Source of the DNA: an uncultured Candidatus Melainabacteria bacterium
Lineage (GTDB): Bacteria; Cyanobacteriota; Vampirovibrionia; Gastranaerophilales; Gastranaerophilaceae
Direction: 5' to 3'
Length of the DNA: 29,377 nt
Assembly: GCA_934757275.1 (NCBI GenBank)
Contig: CAKVLN010000016.1
Span: forward strand, 1 to 29,377
The notes below the pieces were generated by a model. That model saw nothing but the letters and a program-made list of their open reading frames with translations. It did no database searches and had not been told where the DNA came from. Shown here piece after piece: positions 7,937 through 15,630 of the stretch. Position 1 is the stretch's first letter. Each line of letters begins with the position of its first letter. Position numbers and translations under genes: made by a program.

Positions 7937-8443
7937 CTAAATATTCATTGCACTTTGCATCATCGTCTTAACGTTCTCTGCAACAGTTGCGTTTGCTTCA
8001 TAAGCTTTTGACGCAGATATCATGCCAACCATTTCTTCTACCAAATTAATATTTGGCAAATCTACATACCCTTCTTCATCTGCATCTGGGTGTGATGGGT
8101 CATAAACGGTTTTAACGCCATCTTCTGCTTCATAAATCTCATCAACTTGTACCCCACCAGTAATCATTCCGTTATTAAGTGCGACATTTGCGTTAATCAA
8201 CATATTGCCAGTTCTTGGGTCAAATTGCGCATCTGGACTATTAGAAGAAAAGTTTGAGTACCCTCTATTTATGCTATCTTCATAAATAGTTCTAAAGGCG
8301 ACATCTTTCTTTACATAAACACCTTTTGAGCCATCGGCTTGTCGAGTAGTGTTTATGTTTGCAATATTACTTGCAACCGTATCCATTTTAACTCTTTGAG
8401 CTGCCATACCTGAGCCAGCTATATCAAATATATTAAAACTCAT
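7937..8443 (-). CDS. flgC: Flagellar basal-body rod protein FlgC
   Basis: Proximal rod subunit exported by the flagellar type III system. The N-terminal rod motif SGMAAQRVKMDTVASNIANI and the C-terminal EEMVGMISASKAYEANATV...TMMQSAMNI are typical of FlgC. The 168 aa include a somewhat long central insert (about 75-125), rich in Asp/Glu, compared with the usual 135-150 aa. It lies between flgB (38-nt gap) and fliE (11-nt gap). Confidence 0.96.
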   Translation of the reverse strand: MSFNIFDIAGSGMAAQRVKMDTVASNIANINTTRQADGSKGVYVKKDVAFRTIYEDSINRGYSNFSSNSPDAQFDPRTGNMLINANVALNNGMITGGVQVDEIYEAEDGVKTVYDPSHPDADEEGYVDLPNINLVEEMVGMISASKAYEANATVAENVKTMMQSAMNI

Positions 8444-8481
8444 AACTTACCTTAACTTTCGTTTTTTAATTTAAGTAAACC

Positions 8482-8964
8482 TTATTGTCCTTTGATAGCC
8501 TCTGAAACAAGCGAGAACTGTCTGCGTTCTAAATTTGAAAGCACCATATATCTTGTACCAGTTTTAGACAAGTCCATCATTTCTCGTTCCAACTCAACAT
8601 TATTTCCAGAAGAATTTGTTCCGCTATAAACATCTGTTACAACTTGTGGCTTAAATTGGTCAAAAGAATTAGACTGCAAATATGCTTTTTCTTGTTGAGT
8701 AGGAGTTCTATACGTATGAACATCACCCGTAAATACGTCAACCATCGGTGGCTTATACTCAATACCATTCTGCCCTTTTATATAATCTTTTAAATCTTCT
8801 TTCTCGATGATTTCAGCAAGTTGACTTTCAAACGCAACCTCTTTTCTTTGAAACCCAGGAGTCATAACGTTTGCGATATTTGACGCAACGGCATGTTGTC
8901 TGTCCATCAACCCGTCCATACCGAGTTTTGTAATATCCATTGTTCTGTTTGTAATTAAGTCCAT
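8482..8964 (-). CDS. flgB: Flagellar basal-body rod protein FlgB
   Basis: Proximal rod subunit. The N-terminal motif MDGLMDRQHAVASNIANVMT with PGFQRKEVAFE is the FlgB/rod signature, and the C-terminal half ends in an amphipathic helix (VELEREMMDLSKTGTRYMVL). 160 aa, slightly longer than E. coli FlgB. The start lies only 2 nt after the stop codon of the histidine kinase gene, so translation is probably coupled and the kinase belongs to the flagellar operon. Confidence 0.95.
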   Translation of the reverse strand: MDLITNRTMDITKLGMDGLMDRQHAVASNIANVMTPGFQRKEVAFESQLAEIIEKEDLKDYIKGQNGIEYKPPMVDVFTGDVHTYRTPTQQEKAYLQSNSFDQFKPQVVTDVYSGTNSSGNNVELEREMMDLSKTGTRYMVLSNLERRQFSLVSEAIKGQ

Positions 8965-8966
8965 AT

Positions 8967-10193
8967 CTACACCAGCCCCATTGTAATCACAAATTCCGTA
9001 TAGTCATCACCAGAATGAGCAAGTTTCAACAACCCAGCTTGTTCTTCTATTGTTTTCTTGCAAATATTCAAGCCCAAACCAGAACCTGTTTTTTTAGTTG
9101 TAAAGCCTTCCTCAAAAATCATATCTGGTTGAGTAATTCTCTCTGCGTTGTTTCTAACCTTAATCAAGGCAGAGCCGTCATTTTCTTCTACCGTAATCTT
9201 AACATACTTACCATTTTCAACATTCTCATCTTCTATACCAAACGCCTCAACCGCATTTTTCACAAGGTTAACAAGAACTGCGATAAATTTATTTTCGTCC
9301 ACTAAAATTTCTTTATCTAAGTCATTTTCAACTTTGTACTCAATATTTTTGCACTCAAAGTAAACTTTAGTCAAATCAACGGCATTATCTATTATTGATT
9401 TTAAATTATGTGGCTTAATATCGTTTGAGTCTGATGCCTTCAAGGCTACCAACGAATTGTTTGCCATTTTAACCGCACGAGCCATGCAATTCAAAGCATT
9501 TTCAATCGTATCAGCCTCAATATTGTTCTTTTTGCAATATTTACGAATAATTTCTGTATACAAGTCGCAAATAGAAAGCTGGTTCTTGATTTCATGCGCT
9601 ACCGCACGAGCCGAATCAGTTTTTTCTGGCTTATAAGTTTGAATTTCTGCAAATCTTAAAACCGCATCTTTTGAAGCTTCGTCCATATTTTCGACAAGAC
9701 GTCTGATTGATGAGTTCATGAGTATGTTATCACGTCTGTCTGGCTTAAAGCTTTCTTGATACTGTCTTAAATCTAAGATGGAGTTTCTATTGATAATATC
9801 CAACGCCTCATTTTGAAGTTTTGAGTTATAAATCGAGTAATACCTAACAGTATGTTCACTCTCCGTTTTATTATCCCAAATCAAAATAGCTACAAATCTG
9901 TGAGTTAGGACGCACAAAAATTCTGTTCCTGCCCAAACTTTTTCTCGCAAATTTTCGCTTTCGTCAGAAAAATCAAAATCTTCGATTTCAGAAAATTCCA
10001 ACCTTTTAAGCAAGCCAATCATACCAGCTTTGTCAATAATTCTATGTAAAACAACAGCCTCTTCTGGAGCGTCTAGCAAAGGTTCTAGCACACCACGAAT
10101 TACACAACGCAACGTTTGTTTTGAAAGAAAATGATTTTCCTGTGCGTCGATTAATTGTTTCAAATAATTTTGTTGTCTTACAATTTTCTTCAT
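8967..10193 (-). CDS. Soluble sensor histidine kinase in a flagellar operon
   Basis: Two-component kinase without any membrane segment, so it should sense a cytoplasmic signal. The first ~190 residues are an unrecognised sensor region (a block with RFVAILIW at about 99-106 and PDRRDN at 151-156). The dimerisation/phospho-acceptor box is HEIKNQL with H200. In the ATPase domain the N box is NLVKNAVEAF (N313) and the G2 box GSGLGL (370-375). The G1 box, normally D-x-G-x-G, reads VRNNAERI (346-353), so the conserved Asp that contacts adenine is replaced. The regulator gene ends 22 nt upstream and flgB begins 2 nt downstream. I infer a role in flagellar gene control, loosely like FlgS of epsilonproteobacteria, but the sensor region gives no support for homology. 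Confidence 0.85.
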   Translation of the reverse strand: MKKIVRQQNYLKQLIDAQENHFLSKQTLRCVIRGVLEPLLDAPEEAVVLHRIIDKAGMIGLLKRLEFSEIEDFDFSDESENLREKVWAGTEFLCVLTHRFVAILIWDNKTESEHTVRYYSIYNSKLQNEALDIINRNSILDLRQYQESFKPDRRDNILMNSSIRRLVENMDEASKDAVLRFAEIQTYKPEKTDSARAVAHEIKNQLSICDLYTEIIRKYCKKNNIEADTIENALNCMARAVKMANNSLVALKASDSNDIKPHNLKSIIDNAVDLTKVYFECKNIEYKVENDLDKEILVDENKFIAVLVNLVKNAVEAFGIEDENVENGKYVKITVEENDGSALIKVRNNAERITQPDMIFEEGFTTKKTGSGLGLNICKKTIEEQAGLLKLAHSGDDYTEFVITMGLV

Positions 10194-10215
10194 TTTTGCC
10201 TTTGATTTTTAAATA

Positions 10216-10923
10216 CTAAGCTGAAATCTTAACTTTTTTGCTCAAAAAGCCGTTGTTGATAGCATATAAAACTGCTTGTGTTCTATCATTTACTTGCAAC
10301 TTTTGGAAAATATTGTTAACGTGTGTTTTAACAGTTGTTTCAGAAATAAACAATTTGTTAGCAACACCCTTATAAGTAATACCTTGTGTTAAAAGTTCCA
10401 AAACTTCTTCTTCTCTTTGTGTTAGCTCATTAAGCAAGTTTTCTTCTTTTTCAATTTCTGCTTTAGCGTTTTCGTTTCTAAAGGTTTGTTGAAAGTATTC
10501 AAAAAATCTTGAAGTTAATGCATTTGGTAAATAAATTTTTCCATTCAAAACTTCTTCAATTGCATAAATTAATTGAGCTGATGCCATAGTTTTTAAAACA
10601 TAACCCCTTGCACCAATCTTCATAGCTCTGAAAATTAAATCTGCATCATCATATCCTGAAAGTGCTAAAACTTTTGTTTCCAAACCTAATTTTTCGATAT
10701 CAATAATACCTTGCAAGCCATCTCTTTCTGGCATATTCATATCAAGTAAAACGATATCTGGTTGATATTTCTTTATTAAATTTAAACCAACTGTAACATT
10801 TGTAGCAATACCTACAACATCAAAAGTTCCTTCAAGATTTAAAAGTTCTCTAATGCCTGCTAAATGTTCATAATTGTCATCAATAAGAAGCACTCTCGAT
10901 TTCTTCTTAAACTCACGTCTCAT
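10216..10923 (-). CDS. NarL/FixJ-type response regulator
   Basis: DNA-binding partner of the adjacent kinase. With the chosen start (235 aa), the receiver domain covers about 8-125: acidic pair D15-D16, phospho-acceptor D61 in LLDMNMPERDG, S89 in ALSGYDD and K111 in YVLKT. The LuxR-type HTH covers about 165-225 (LTQREEEVLELLTQG, SETTVKTHVNNIFQKLQV). I choose the ATG at 10923 over the one at 10944 because AAGGA lies 9 nt upstream of it, while the longer start has no ribosome site. It is first in the operon ahead of the kinase and flgB-flgC-fliE. NarL-type regulators more often pair with HisKA_3 kinases; this kinase has an ordinary HisKA-like H box. Confidence 0.92.
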   Translation of the reverse strand: MRREFKKKSRVLLIDDNYEHLAGIRELLNLEGTFDVVGIATNVTVGLNLIKKYQPDIVLLDMNMPERDGLQGIIDIEKLGLETKVLALSGYDDADLIFRAMKIGARGYVLKTMASAQLIYAIEEVLNGKIYLPNALTSRFFEYFQQTFRNENAKAEIEKEENLLNELTQREEEVLELLTQGITYKGVANKLFISETTVKTHVNNIFQKLQVNDRTQAVLYAINNGFLSKKVKISA

Positions 10924-11045
10924 ACTCTCTCTTCCTTCCCTCATCGTAATTTGTAATTTCTACACTATTCATATTACCCCCTTATAGAGGATATTTTCAT
11001 CAATAAAATGGTTAATTTTAAAGCATTTGAGGTAGATTGAAAGAT

Positions 11046-11153
11046 ATAGACCGAATGGTCTATCAAAATGCCCAAAGCCCTTCTACAAGGGCAATTGAAA
11101 TCGAGTTTATACTAACTACTCATTCTGTATGAGGATACAACAATTAGAGTAGT
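11046..11153. other. Cluster of hairpins between divergent genes
   Basis: The 350-bp gap 10924-11273 holds no convincing gene. It contains three inverted repeats in a row: ATAGACC/GGTCTAT (11046-11063), GCCCTT/AAGGGC with a CTAC loop (11077-11092), and ACTACTC/GAGTAGT (11115-11153) enclosing TGTAT/ATACA (11126-11139). It could be a small structured RNA or operators for the flanking divergent genes. The strand cannot be decided. Confidence 0.35.
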
Positions 11154-11182
11154 ATAAAAAGCGTACACTTCTAAAATCATAC

Positions 11183-11211
11183 TTGACACAATAATTTCTC
11201 CTACATTTAAT
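11183..11211 (+). promoter_or_regulatory. Putative promoter of the secreted TPR-like gene
   Basis: TTGACA (11183-11188), 17-bp spacer, TTTAAT (11206-11211), giving a ~56-nt leader. A TATAAT at 11252-11257 closer to the gene is an alternative -10. Confidence 0.4.
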
Positions 11212-11273
11212 TGAACACAAAAAACAAGTTTTGATTATAATAAATATAGAGTATAATTTTATTGGGGTATAAA

Positions 11274-11726
11274 ATGAAAAGAATTTTGTTATCAATATTA
11301 GTTGGTTTTCTTTTACTTTCAGCAATTTCATTAGACGTATCTGCTGCAAAAAAATCTTCAAAGCTTTCTAAAGAAGCTATTACCGAAATGTCAGATAATA
11401 TTGATAAATTAACTGAGAAGATTTATGGAAGAGCATTGTTGTCACCACAAGATAACGAAACTCTTATTGGAATTAAAATAAAACTAGATAACCAAATGTT
11501 GGTTGCAACTTCAACAGAGCTTGCACCACTTTATTACAAAGCTGGTAACATCTACAAATTACGTGATATGAAACCAGAGGCTATTGAGTGCTATCAAACA
11601 ATTTTAGAAAACTTCTCTGATACAGCATTAGCTCCAAAAGCAAGAGTTGCGCTAGAGTCTATGGGAGTTAAGGTAACTGTTCCAGTAACTAGCGAAGAAG
11701 ACGCAAGTTCTGACGAAGGAATTTAA
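11274..11726 (+). CDS. Exported TPR-like protein of unknown function
   Basis: Starts with a Sec signal peptide (KR, then a hydrophobic run to about residue 20, likely cleavage near VSA-A), so the product should be periplasmic or secreted. The mature part is helical; the stretch around residues 85-120 (LYYKAGNIYKLRDM, EAIECYQTILENFSD) looks like one or two TPR repeats. The acidic tail ends SSDEGI. I start at the ATG at 11274 rather than the in-frame TTG at 11262, because the ATG gives a clean signal peptide and GGGG lies 6 nt upstream. It stands alone between its promoter and a terminator. The partner is unknown; such TPR fragments usually hold envelope complexes together. Confidence 0.75.
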   Translation: MKRILLSILVGFLLLSAISLDVSAAKKSSKLSKEAITEMSDNIDKLTEKIYGRALLSPQDNETLIGIKIKLDNQMLVATSTELAPLYYKAGNIYKLRDMKPEAIECYQTILENFSDTALAPKARVALESMGVKVTVPVTSEEDASSDEGI

Positions 11727-11758
11727 AGTTCTATAAAAGATTTTAGAAACAACAAAAA

Positions 11759-11786
11759 GGTAAAGAAAAAACTCTTTACCTTTTTT
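11759..11786. terminator. Bidirectional terminator
   Basis: GGTAAAG (11759-11765) and CTTTACC (11774-11780), flanked by A-run and T-run. It separates the exported TPR-like gene from the convergent coiled-coil gene. Confidence 0.8.
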
Positions 11787-11812
11787 GTTTATTATCATTT
11801 TGAATTTAAAAA

Positions 11813-12394
11813 TTACTTTGTAGTTTGAATGAACAAGCTAATCAAATCATTCAAAGCTGAATATTGTTTTTGGTAGCTTTGAGATTGTTTTTCTAATGTC
11901 AAAATTTGTTTTTTGTATTCTTGAATAGAAGATTGACATTCTCTTGCTGAAACCTTTAAGTTTTCCTGAACTTGTTGAGCATCTTGAAGAACACTCTTCA
12001 TCGAAATACCCAAGGCCTCCATTGTTTGCTTAATAATTTGCGCACCAGTATGTCTTGAAACACCGCTTGGCAATTGTGATATAAGTTTTTTAAGAACTGT
12101 AATATTTGCAGGCATTTCAAACTGTTCGCTTACAGGTTCTGGAACGCTAACAGACTTAGGTTCTGCAAAAAATGGGTCCTTTTCTTCAATATCATCAAAA
12201 AAGTTTGTTGATTTAGCAGGCTTTGCAGGTTCTGCAAAAAAATCATCATCAGTTGCAGTTTGAGTAGAAGAAGCAAAAATATCATCAGAAGTTGATGAAA
12301 AATCATTCATTTGTTCTTCTTGTATATCCATATTTTCAGCCTGTTTTTTCAATGCTTCTACAATCTTTTTCCCAACACTTTCGTTATTCGGCAT
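11813..12394 (-). CDS. Coiled-coil protein of unknown function (193 aa)
   Basis: Not recognised. Residues 1-95 are acidic, Ser/Pro/Ala-rich and probably disordered, with repeated DDFFAEP / DPFFAEP-like short motifs at about 49-56 and 73-79. Residues 95-130 form a conserved-looking helical block (LPSGVSRHTGAQIIKQTMEA). Residues 130-190 are a heptad-like coiled coil with many Gln. There is no signal peptide or membrane segment. The disordered-linker-plus-coiled-coil layout suggests a cytoplasmic scaffold or an adaptor for cell division or envelope machinery, but nothing here proves that. It has its own promoter with a palindrome in the spacer. Confidence 0.75.
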   Translation of the reverse strand: MPNNESVGKKIVEALKKQAENMDIQEEQMNDFSSTSDDIFASSTQTATDDDFFAEPAKPAKSTNFFDDIEEKDPFFAEPKSVSVPEPVSEQFEMPANITVLKKLISQLPSGVSRHTGAQIIKQTMEALGISMKSVLQDAQQVQENLKVSARECQSSIQEYKKQILTLEKQSQSYQKQYSALNDLISLFIQTTK

Positions 12395-12430
12395 AATTTT
12401 TACTCCCTCATAGGTTTAACTTCAACAATA

Positions 12431-12459
12431 ATTATATTTTAAACATGTTTAATGTCCAA
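12431..12459 (-). promoter_or_regulatory. Promoter with a palindromic operator in its spacer
   Basis: On the minus strand: TTGGAC (12459-12454), 17-bp spacer, TATAAT (12436-12431). The spacer contains the perfect 14-bp palindrome TTAAACATGTTTAA (12439-12452), a likely site for a dimeric repressor of the coiled-coil gene. Confidence 0.55.
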
Positions 12460-12529
12460 TGGTTTGTTATGTTTTGTTAAAAACTATAAAAAGGTAAGGT
12501 TGCATTGTTCAAAAGCTGACGCTTTCTAA

Positions 12530-12591
12530 ACCTCACTTGTTAGGGAGGTCGCAGTTGTTCGAGCGATAGCGAGTTACAAATGCGGGTGGGT
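12530..12591. repeat. Dispersed structured element II, copy 1
   Basis: About 62 bp closely similar to 26780-26844. Outer stem ACC(T)CAC / GTGGGT, extended here to CTAAACC / GGTTTAG. Inner stem CGCAGTTGT (12550-12558) / ACAAATGCG (12576-12584), with a variable loop. It lies in a 368-bp gap that also holds AAAGC-TGAC-GCTTT (about 12513-12525) and the hairpin GTTGGG / CCCAAC (about 12608-12626). No gene is seen in this gap. Confidence 0.75.
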
Positions 12592-12677
12592 TTAGATTAA
12601 AAGTTATTGTTGGGCTAAAAACCCAACCTACATTACTATAATTAACCCCTTTTCGTTAATTTTTGATATTCGTAGGC

Positions 12678-12704
12678 TTGACGTTAGTCTAAAAAAAGTA
12701 TAAA
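12678..12704 (+). promoter_or_regulatory. Putative promoter of the zinc-ribbon gene
   Basis: TTGACG (12678-12683) and TATAAA (12699-12704) with a 15-bp spacer. The leader of about 50 nt has AGGAG before the ATG at 12763. Confidence 0.4.
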
Positions 12705-12762
12705 ATGAGTGCATGGCATATAAACAGAGTGCCGAGGTTATTAATTATTTAGGAGAACAATC

Positions 12763-13041
12763 ATGTACCAAGATGAAAAGCTTATTTGTGAAGATTGCGG
12801 TTGTGAATTTGTATTCACTGCTGGCGAACAAGAGTTTTATGCAGAAAAAGGTTTAACAAATAAGCCAAAAAGATGCCCAAACTGCAGAAAGGCTAAAAAA
12901 CAACAACACCGTGGTAAAAAAAGAATGTATGATGCAGTTTGTGCAAAATGCGGAAAGCAAACTCAGGTACCTTTTAACCCAACACAAGGCAGAGATGTTT
13001 TATGCAAAGAATGTTTTGATGCAGAAAAAGCAAATGCTTAA
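12763..13041 (+). CDS. Small double zinc-ribbon protein
   Basis: Cytoplasmic 92-aa protein with four CxxC knuckles making two zinc sites: C9/C12 with C38/C41, and C60/C63 with C81/C84. The first half (ICEDCGCEFVFTAGEQEFY, KPKRCPNCR) is the 'probable zinc-ribbon' domain (zf-trcl type) widespread in bacteria. The second half (DAVCAKCGKQTQVPF, VLCKECF) is the CxxC...CxxCF ribbon often found with it. The linker is strongly basic (KKQQHRGKKR), fitting nucleic-acid or ribosome contact, but the molecular role of this family is not established. It has a strong AGGAG site and its own promoter and terminator. Confidence 0.85.
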   Translation: MYQDEKLICEDCGCEFVFTAGEQEFYAEKGLTNKPKRCPNCRKAKKQQHRGKKRMYDAVCAKCGKQTQVPFNPTQGRDVLCKECFDAEKANA

Positions 13042-13063
13042 AATTTAATAAACAATTAAAAAA

Positions 13064-13096
13064 GTTCGTGTTTAAAATCTAAACACGAACTTTTTT
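13064..13096. terminator. Bidirectional terminator
   Basis: GTTCGTGTTTA (13064-13074), loop AAATC, TAAACACGAAC (13080-13090), then six T (13091-13096), with an A-run on the left. Serves the zinc-ribbon gene and the convergent nagZ. Confidence 0.88.
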
Positions 13097-13097
13097 G

Positions 13098-14036
13098 TTA
13101 CAAATATTTTTTCTTTAAGGCTTCAATTCGCTCATTAGCTTTCAAAATTTGACGTTTCAACGCTTCATTATTTTCAGCTTTTGCAATAACACCTTCTATA
13201 ACCTTAATCGTATCTAAATCTGCGTTTCTATAAATAAACATATCAACGCCAGCCAAAATCGCCATCACACAAGCCTCAACCGCTCCAAAATCTTGAACAC
13301 CTTTCATCACCATATCGTCAGAAATTACAACACCCTCGTATCCAATTTCGTTGCGTAAATATCCAACAGCATTCTTGCTTAGTGAAGTCGGAAGAACCTC
13401 TTTATCAAAACAAGTACAATGCAAATGTGCCACCATAATCATATCAGCTTTTTCTCTAAAAGGTCTAATATGAATTTTCTCCATCTCAGCCAAAGGTAAA
13501 TCTATGCAAGGCAAAGCTAAGTGACTATCCTTATCCGCATCACCATGCCCAGGGAAATGTTTTAAGCAAGGAATAATCCCATTTGCTCTAAATTCCTCGG
13601 ACACAATATTAACCCCACGAATAACCTCATCGGTGTCAGAAGAAAACGAACGTTCGCCAATAATTGGATTATTTGGGTTTGTATTCACGTCCGCACAAGG
13701 CGCAAAGTTCAAGTTTATGCCATAGCCCTTCAATTCTTGTGCGATTTCACGGCTTTGACTTTTCAAAAATTCCTCACCTTTTTGAAACGCAATTCTTGGT
13801 GACAAATAACGTGGGTGAAGCTTTTCAGTTCTTTCCACCCTTCCACCTTCTTGGTCAATTGACAAAAAAGGCGCAACCTCTGCTTTTGACTTAATCTCCG
13901 CAATTAAATTTTTGAACTGCTCAACGGTTTGAATATCTCTCGTAAAAAATATTACGCCCCCTAAACCTTTTGACAAAGCTTCATCTAAAGCCTCGCCAGT
14001 ACCTAAAATAAACATCTGATAAACTAATTTTTCCAT
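13098..14036 (-). CDS. nagZ: Beta-N-acetylglucosaminidase, GH3 family (NagZ-like)
   Basis: Cleaves GlcNAc from GlcNAc-anhydroMurNAc peptides during cell-wall recycling. Visible NagZ features: SIDQEGGRVER (59-69), ERSFSSD (128-134), the catalytic loop KHFPGHGDADKDSH (159-172) with the Asp-His general acid/base pair D170/H172, MVAHLHC (201-207), and VISDDMVMKG with the nucleophile at the Asp pair 240-241. At 312 aa it is a single-domain cytoplasmic type with no signal peptide. The start has no Shine-Dalgarno, but TATTAT lies 6 nt upstream of the ATG, so the mRNA may be leaderless. No other recycling genes are adjacent. Confidence 0.93.
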   Translation of the reverse strand: MEKLVYQMFILGTGEALDEALSKGLGGVIFFTRDIQTVEQFKNLIAEIKSKAEVAPFLSIDQEGGRVERTEKLHPRYLSPRIAFQKGEEFLKSQSREIAQELKGYGINLNFAPCADVNTNPNNPIIGERSFSSDTDEVIRGVNIVSEEFRANGIIPCLKHFPGHGDADKDSHLALPCIDLPLAEMEKIHIRPFREKADMIMVAHLHCTCFDKEVLPTSLSKNAVGYLRNEIGYEGVVISDDMVMKGVQDFGAVEACVMAILAGVDMFIYRNADLDTIKVIEGVIAKAENNEALKRQILKANERIEALKKKYL

Positions 14037-14077
14037 AAGTTTATAATACTAAAAAATCAGAAGGTATGAAAGATAAA

Positions 14078-15289
14078 TTAATTTTTAGCTATTTTTTCTT
14101 GTTCTTTTTGTGCGTTTTTATATCTCAATTTTGTGAAATAATTTGTCATGCCAGCAACGAAAAAGCCCATTACGCCGATTGAAAATACATACGGCAAACC
14201 TGATATCAAAACTTTTTGCTTAACCAAAGACTTGTACTCCTCTTGAACATTTGTTTTTTTCTTTTTGGCTAAATCATTTGCCAATTTGCCCAACTCATCA
14301 AATTTTGGCACGCTTAAATCTTTACCAATTAAATCTTTGCATTTACCAGCCTTATGAAGAAGTTTTCTAAAACCTTTCTCTACTAGTTCACTACCAGTAA
14401 TTACGTACAAGGCAACCAATGGAAAACGTGTTGCAGTTTCTTTCAAGTTTTCTTTTCCTCTATCAGAAGATGCGCCAAAATAACCAGCACCACCAACCAA
14501 AACACAAGTTGTCAATTGACCTTTGCTCAAACATAGTTTTCCGTTTTGGCTATTGAAGTCCATACAGAAATATTTGTTCATAAAGTTTTTAGCTTTTGGC
14601 GAATTTTTGAACAATTTATTCCCTGGAGCAACTATAAATTCTGAAACCTTTTGTAACAACTTAGAATCCTTGCCCTTTGTTGCCAAAAGTCCAGCCAACC
14701 CCAAACAACCAGCGTACAAGCCTGCTGCAAAGCCAATATGTTTTTTAGCACTATTTCTTACTTTTTCTTGATGTTTTGTATCCTCTTGACTATTTTCTAA
14801 AGAGGCAATATTTTTAAAATCGCTCTTGTTAAAAATCTTTAAAGTCATCAAATTCTTGATATAGTTTAGCGAAAACTCTGTTAAAGGAATAGCCATTGCA
14901 GCTAGTGAAATTGCAGCTTTTACAGGTAGAATTTTTTTGTTTTTAGTTTTGTTACCTTTTTCTAAAAGTTCTACACCAGTAGTTGCGACTTCTTTTTTTA
15001 AGTTATCCTCTAAACCTTTTGAAAAAACTTTTCTTGCAACTCTCTCACCAATAATTGTTGGAACAAAATAAATCAATGTTTCTTCAGAAGTTTCCAAAAA
15101 AGTATTTTCTGTTAAATCAGCAATACTTCGTGAAAACACCGCTTTTGGAATTAAGCAAGTTGTAACGTCTTGTATAAAACGAGAAGTTGAAAGTCCAGAC
15201 GCTTGCTCTTGATGCCTTACAAATCTTGCCGCTGGCTTTAGCGGTTTCGGTAATGTGTTAATTAAATTTTTGTCATTGATTTTTGTCAT
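14078..15289 (-). CDS. Polytopic membrane protein of unknown function (403 aa)
   Basis: Not recognised. About five hydrophobic segments are visible (124-143, 184-204, 258-273, 287-303, 360-381), separated by very basic soluble stretches (Lys-rich at 98-120, 205-240, 335-360). The N-terminal 120 residues have no span and no signal peptide. Many spans contain small residues (Gly/Ala), as in helix-packing or carrier-like proteins. Ribosome site AGGA before the ATG at 15289. The general style (basic, hydrophobic, no known fold) matches the unknown proteins at 23898 and 27104, suggesting lineage-specific families. It precedes nagZ by 41 nt on the same strand but nagZ has its own -10. Confidence 0.75.
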   Translation of the reverse strand: MTKINDKNLINTLPKPLKPAARFVRHQEQASGLSTSRFIQDVTTCLIPKAVFSRSIADLTENTFLETSEETLIYFVPTIIGERVARKVFSKGLEDNLKKEVATTGVELLEKGNKTKNKKILPVKAAISLAAMAIPLTEFSLNYIKNLMTLKIFNKSDFKNIASLENSQEDTKHQEKVRNSAKKHIGFAAGLYAGCLGLAGLLATKGKDSKLLQKVSEFIVAPGNKLFKNSPKAKNFMNKYFCMDFNSQNGKLCLSKGQLTTCVLVGGAGYFGASSDRGKENLKETATRFPLVALYVITGSELVEKGFRKLLHKAGKCKDLIGKDLSVPKFDELGKLANDLAKKKKTNVQEEYKSLVKQKVLISGLPYVFSIGVMGFFVAGMTNYFTKLRYKNAQKEQEKIAKN

Positions 15290-15508
15290 AATCTTTAATC
15301 CTAAAACTTGTGAAACTTTAGATTTGCCTTACCTTGAAAGTTTTATTTACAAACATTTACACAAGTTAAACAGGAAAAACGTGAAAAAGAAGTAGACAAA
15401 ACTTTAAGGTTTCAACTACCCTCATAATTAAATAGAACAGTAAAAATAGGGTAGTCTAAACTAACCCACGCCACCAATTTCTATTTAAGTTAAAAGAATT
15501 TTTCATAA

Positions 15509-15548
15509 ACAATTTCCTTGTATCGATATATCGGTACAAGGAAATTGT
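15509..15548. repeat. 40-bp near-perfect palindrome
   Basis: ACAATTTCCTTGTA (15509-15522) pairs with TACAAGGAAATTGT (15535-15548), around the perfect inner palindrome CGATATATCG (15524-15533); the one imperfect pair is T15523/G15534. It sits between divergent genes in the 341-bp gap 15290-15630 and has no T-run on either side, so it is not a terminator. A weaker repeat ACTACCC/GGGTAGT spans 15415-15455. Confidence 0.8.
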
Positions 15549-15630
15549 AAAACACATGTATTTGTTTGTCAATATTTATTAATGATATAAAAAATTACCC
15601 CCTACCTTGAAAATTGTAGGAGGCAATTCT

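Noticed and set aside
11116..11361. Minus-strand frame of 81 codons upstream of the TPR-like gene
   Set aside because: It covers hairpins and the signal-peptide coding region of the plus-strand gene, with no ribosome site or recognisable domain.
12530..12591. Repeat element read as part of a CRISPR array or a coding fragment
   Set aside because: Only one unit is present here, without spacers or cas genes, and the similarity to 26780 follows a hairpin rather than a reading frame.
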